This document shows, piece after piece, positions 62,835 to 64,000 of a stretch of DNA of 64,000 nt. The stretch spans positions 62,001 through 126,000 of the forward strand of contig JAFDYG010000537.1 of assembly GCA_018267545.1 (NCBI GenBank), given 5' to 3'. This DNA is from Bacteroidota bacterium. GTDB lineage: Bacteria > Bacteroidota > Bacteroidia > Chitinophagales > Chitinophagaceae. The notes under the pieces were generated by a model. It saw only the letters and a list, made by a program, of their open reading frames with translations, was not told the origin of the DNA and made no database searches. The first letter of the stretch is position 1. Each line of letters opens with the position of its first letter. The position numbers and the translations under genes are program-made.

Positions 62835-64000
62835 CTACGGCAGAATTTTCACCGTCTTCCCTTCGATTTCGAAATGTACTTTTTCCGTCAGCGAAAAGGC
62901 GTTCAGCACCTCGGTCAGATTTGCGCTCTTCGGTATCTTTGCATAGAAACGCTCCGGAATATGCGTATTCCCTTCCACCCGGATTCCATACCAGCGGGTC
63001 AGCTGCCGCATAATTGAATTCATATCGGCCCCCCTGAAATAAAAAAGGTCATTCTTCCAGGCAATCACCTCCTCGGTATTGACGTCATCGACAACAGTAA
63101 GAGCCCCGCTGGCGTCGAGCCGGGCCTGTTGTCCGGGACGGATCAGACGCCCCCCAGGTCCACGCCCGAAACGAATGGAACCCTGCAGCAGCGTAGTGGT
63201 CAGCGCAGCTTCATCTTCATATGTGCTCATATTGAAACTCGTCCCCAGCACCTGCACCACTGCAGAGCCGTGTTGTACGACGAACGGGTGATTGGCGCTG
63301 GCCGTAACTTCGAAATAGGCCTCTCCGCTGATCTCGACTTTTCTCTCCTTGTTACCGAAGCTCACCGGGTAGCGGATGGAAGACTCCGCATTCAGCCAGA
63401 CCCTGGACCCATCCGGCAGGATTAGCTGGTATTGATTCCCCGCATTAGTAGTGAGTGTATTGTAGGTAGACTCCGGGGCAGCACCGGCGGGAAGTCCCTG
63501 GTAGCTGAGCATCCCCTTCATATTGATAACCGTCACATTCCCCTGGCGGCCGACAGTCCCGCTCTGAGCGCTGTCGAGAAATATCTGCTGCCCACCCGCA
63601 AGCGTCAGCACCGCCGCATGTTTCCCCGGCGCAACGTCCTGCTTTGGGCCCCGATTATTGACGGCAAAAACAGCAGGCTTCTTCTTCCCCACAATCAGAT
63701 ACCCACCAAACGCCACCAGTAAAAGTAAGCACGCCGCAGCCGCCACCCTCCACACTGTCATCCTCCTCACAGGCGCACGCCGCCCCGCGGCCAAACCATC
63801 CGCGACCCTCCCCGCCTGCAAAATCCCCGAAAGCAGCTGTTCCGCCCTCTCCTCCCCCAATTCATCATCCCCTTTCCCGCCCTCACCAAAGGTCTGCTGA
63901 ACAGTCTCCAGCAGCCATTGCCGCACAGGCTCCTCCATCTCTCCGGTACGAAGGATCTCCATCAACTCCGCCCGTTCCGCCGGTGTAGCCGCGCCATCAC
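62835..64000 (-). CDS. FecR-family anti-sigma factor (5' end beyond the window)
   Basis: At least 388 residues; the frame stays open to the right edge, with DGAATPAERAEL before the first visible internal starts, so the true start is outside. Visible parts: end of the cytoplasmic anti-sigma domain, membrane helix (VAAAACLLLLVAFGGYLIV), periplasmic FecR domain with LPDGSRVWLNAESSI and GEAYFEV, and a C-terminal DUF4974 domain (YAKIPKSANLTEVLNAFSL). It should regulate an ECF sigma factor presumably encoded just beyond the window, and signals from the STN domain of the SusC encoded downstream. Confidence 0.92.
   Translation of the reverse strand, partial: DGAATPAERAELMEILRTGEMEEPVRQWLLETVQQTFGEGGKGDDELGEERAEQLLSGILQAGRVADGLAAGRRAPVRRMTVWRVAAAACLLLLVAFGGYLIVGKKKPAVFAVNNRGPKQDVAPGKHAAVLTLAGGQQIFLDSAQSGTVGRQGNVTVINMKGMLSYQGLPAGAAPESTYNTLTTNAGNQYQLILPDGSRVWLNAESSIRYPVSFGNKERKVEISGEAYFEVTASANHPFVVQHGSAVVQVLGTSFNMSTYEDEAALTTTLLQGSIRFGRGPGGRLIRPGQQARLDASGALTVVDDVNTEEVIAWKNDLFYFRGADMNSIMRQLTRWYGIRVEGNTHIPERFYAKIPKSANLTEVLNAFSLTEKVHFEIEGKTVKILP

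Noticed and set aside
1-64000. tRNA, rRNA, CRISPR arrays, insertion sequences
   Set aside because: None recognised by eye on either strand. Gaps are short and filled with promoters or hairpins; small RNAs without clear signals could be missed.

Overview
The window looks like a chromosomal segment from a Bacteroidota bacterium, most likely a Chitinophagaceae-type soil organism. The phylum is well supported: three SusC/SusD pairs, two of them with FecR anti-sigma genes and one of these also with an ECF sigma factor; a T9SS-style C-terminal sorting domain; and intergenic promoters of the TTG-N20-TAnnTTTG type. The family-level placement is inference from overall gene style. No tRNA, rRNA, CRISPR array or insertion sequence was seen, and no gene-free stretch exceeds about 200 bases.

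Region 1 (1-13.7 kb) is a stress/detoxification and regulatory block. It holds the 5' end of an RRM protein gene, a decayed SDR pseudogene, an aldehyde dehydrogenase - DJ-1 - ABM monooxygenase operon, two overlapping sigma-54 activators (GAF type and response-regulator type), an alpha/beta hydrolase that lacks its serine nucleophile but has a sigma-54-like promoter, a second ABM/DJ-1 pair whose DJ-1 member is exported, two closely related LysR regulators flanking an orphan HisKA_2 kinase, and a truncated AraC-type sensor domain. Region 2 (13.7-20.7 kb) is a planctomycete-type cytochrome cluster: PSCyt1/DUF1549/DUF1553, DUF1501, a beta-propeller and a membrane cytochrome/LRR/discoidin fusion. 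Region 3 (20.7-32.2 kb) is a polysaccharide-utilization-type locus with ECF sigma, FecR, SusC, SusD, two DUF3863-like proteins and a divergent GH2 enzyme. Region 4 (32.3-36.1 kb) has a T9SS cargo protein, an MFS exporter and an HNH nuclease.

Region 5 (36.2-48.7 kb) is the best candidate for an undescribed system. A NarL-type two-component pair sits divergently next to an operon of five secreted proteins of unknown function, arranged A-B-C-B'-C' (two tandem paralogous pairs). Beyond the regulator are a secreted lipocalin-like protein and an operon with a small lysine-rich secreted protein and two SET-domain methyltransferase-like proteins. All four transcription units carry the same 20-bp palindromic operator (best copy AATCATTAAAAAGAATGATT) at the same place: the operator runs into the -33 box and is followed by exactly 20 bases and a -7-like element. 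This common architecture argues that they form one regulon under the adjacent response regulator.

Region 6 (48.7-64 kb) has two more SusC/SusD loci. One is divergent from a TPR HisKA_2 kinase and has no enzyme or FecR. The other runs FecR - SusC - SusD - FAD-dependent oxidoreductase. In both FecR/SusC systems the fecR-susC gap carries a rightward hairpin, and in the second a near-consensus rightward promoter, suggesting small RNAs antisense to the susC leader, as known for Bacteroides PULs.
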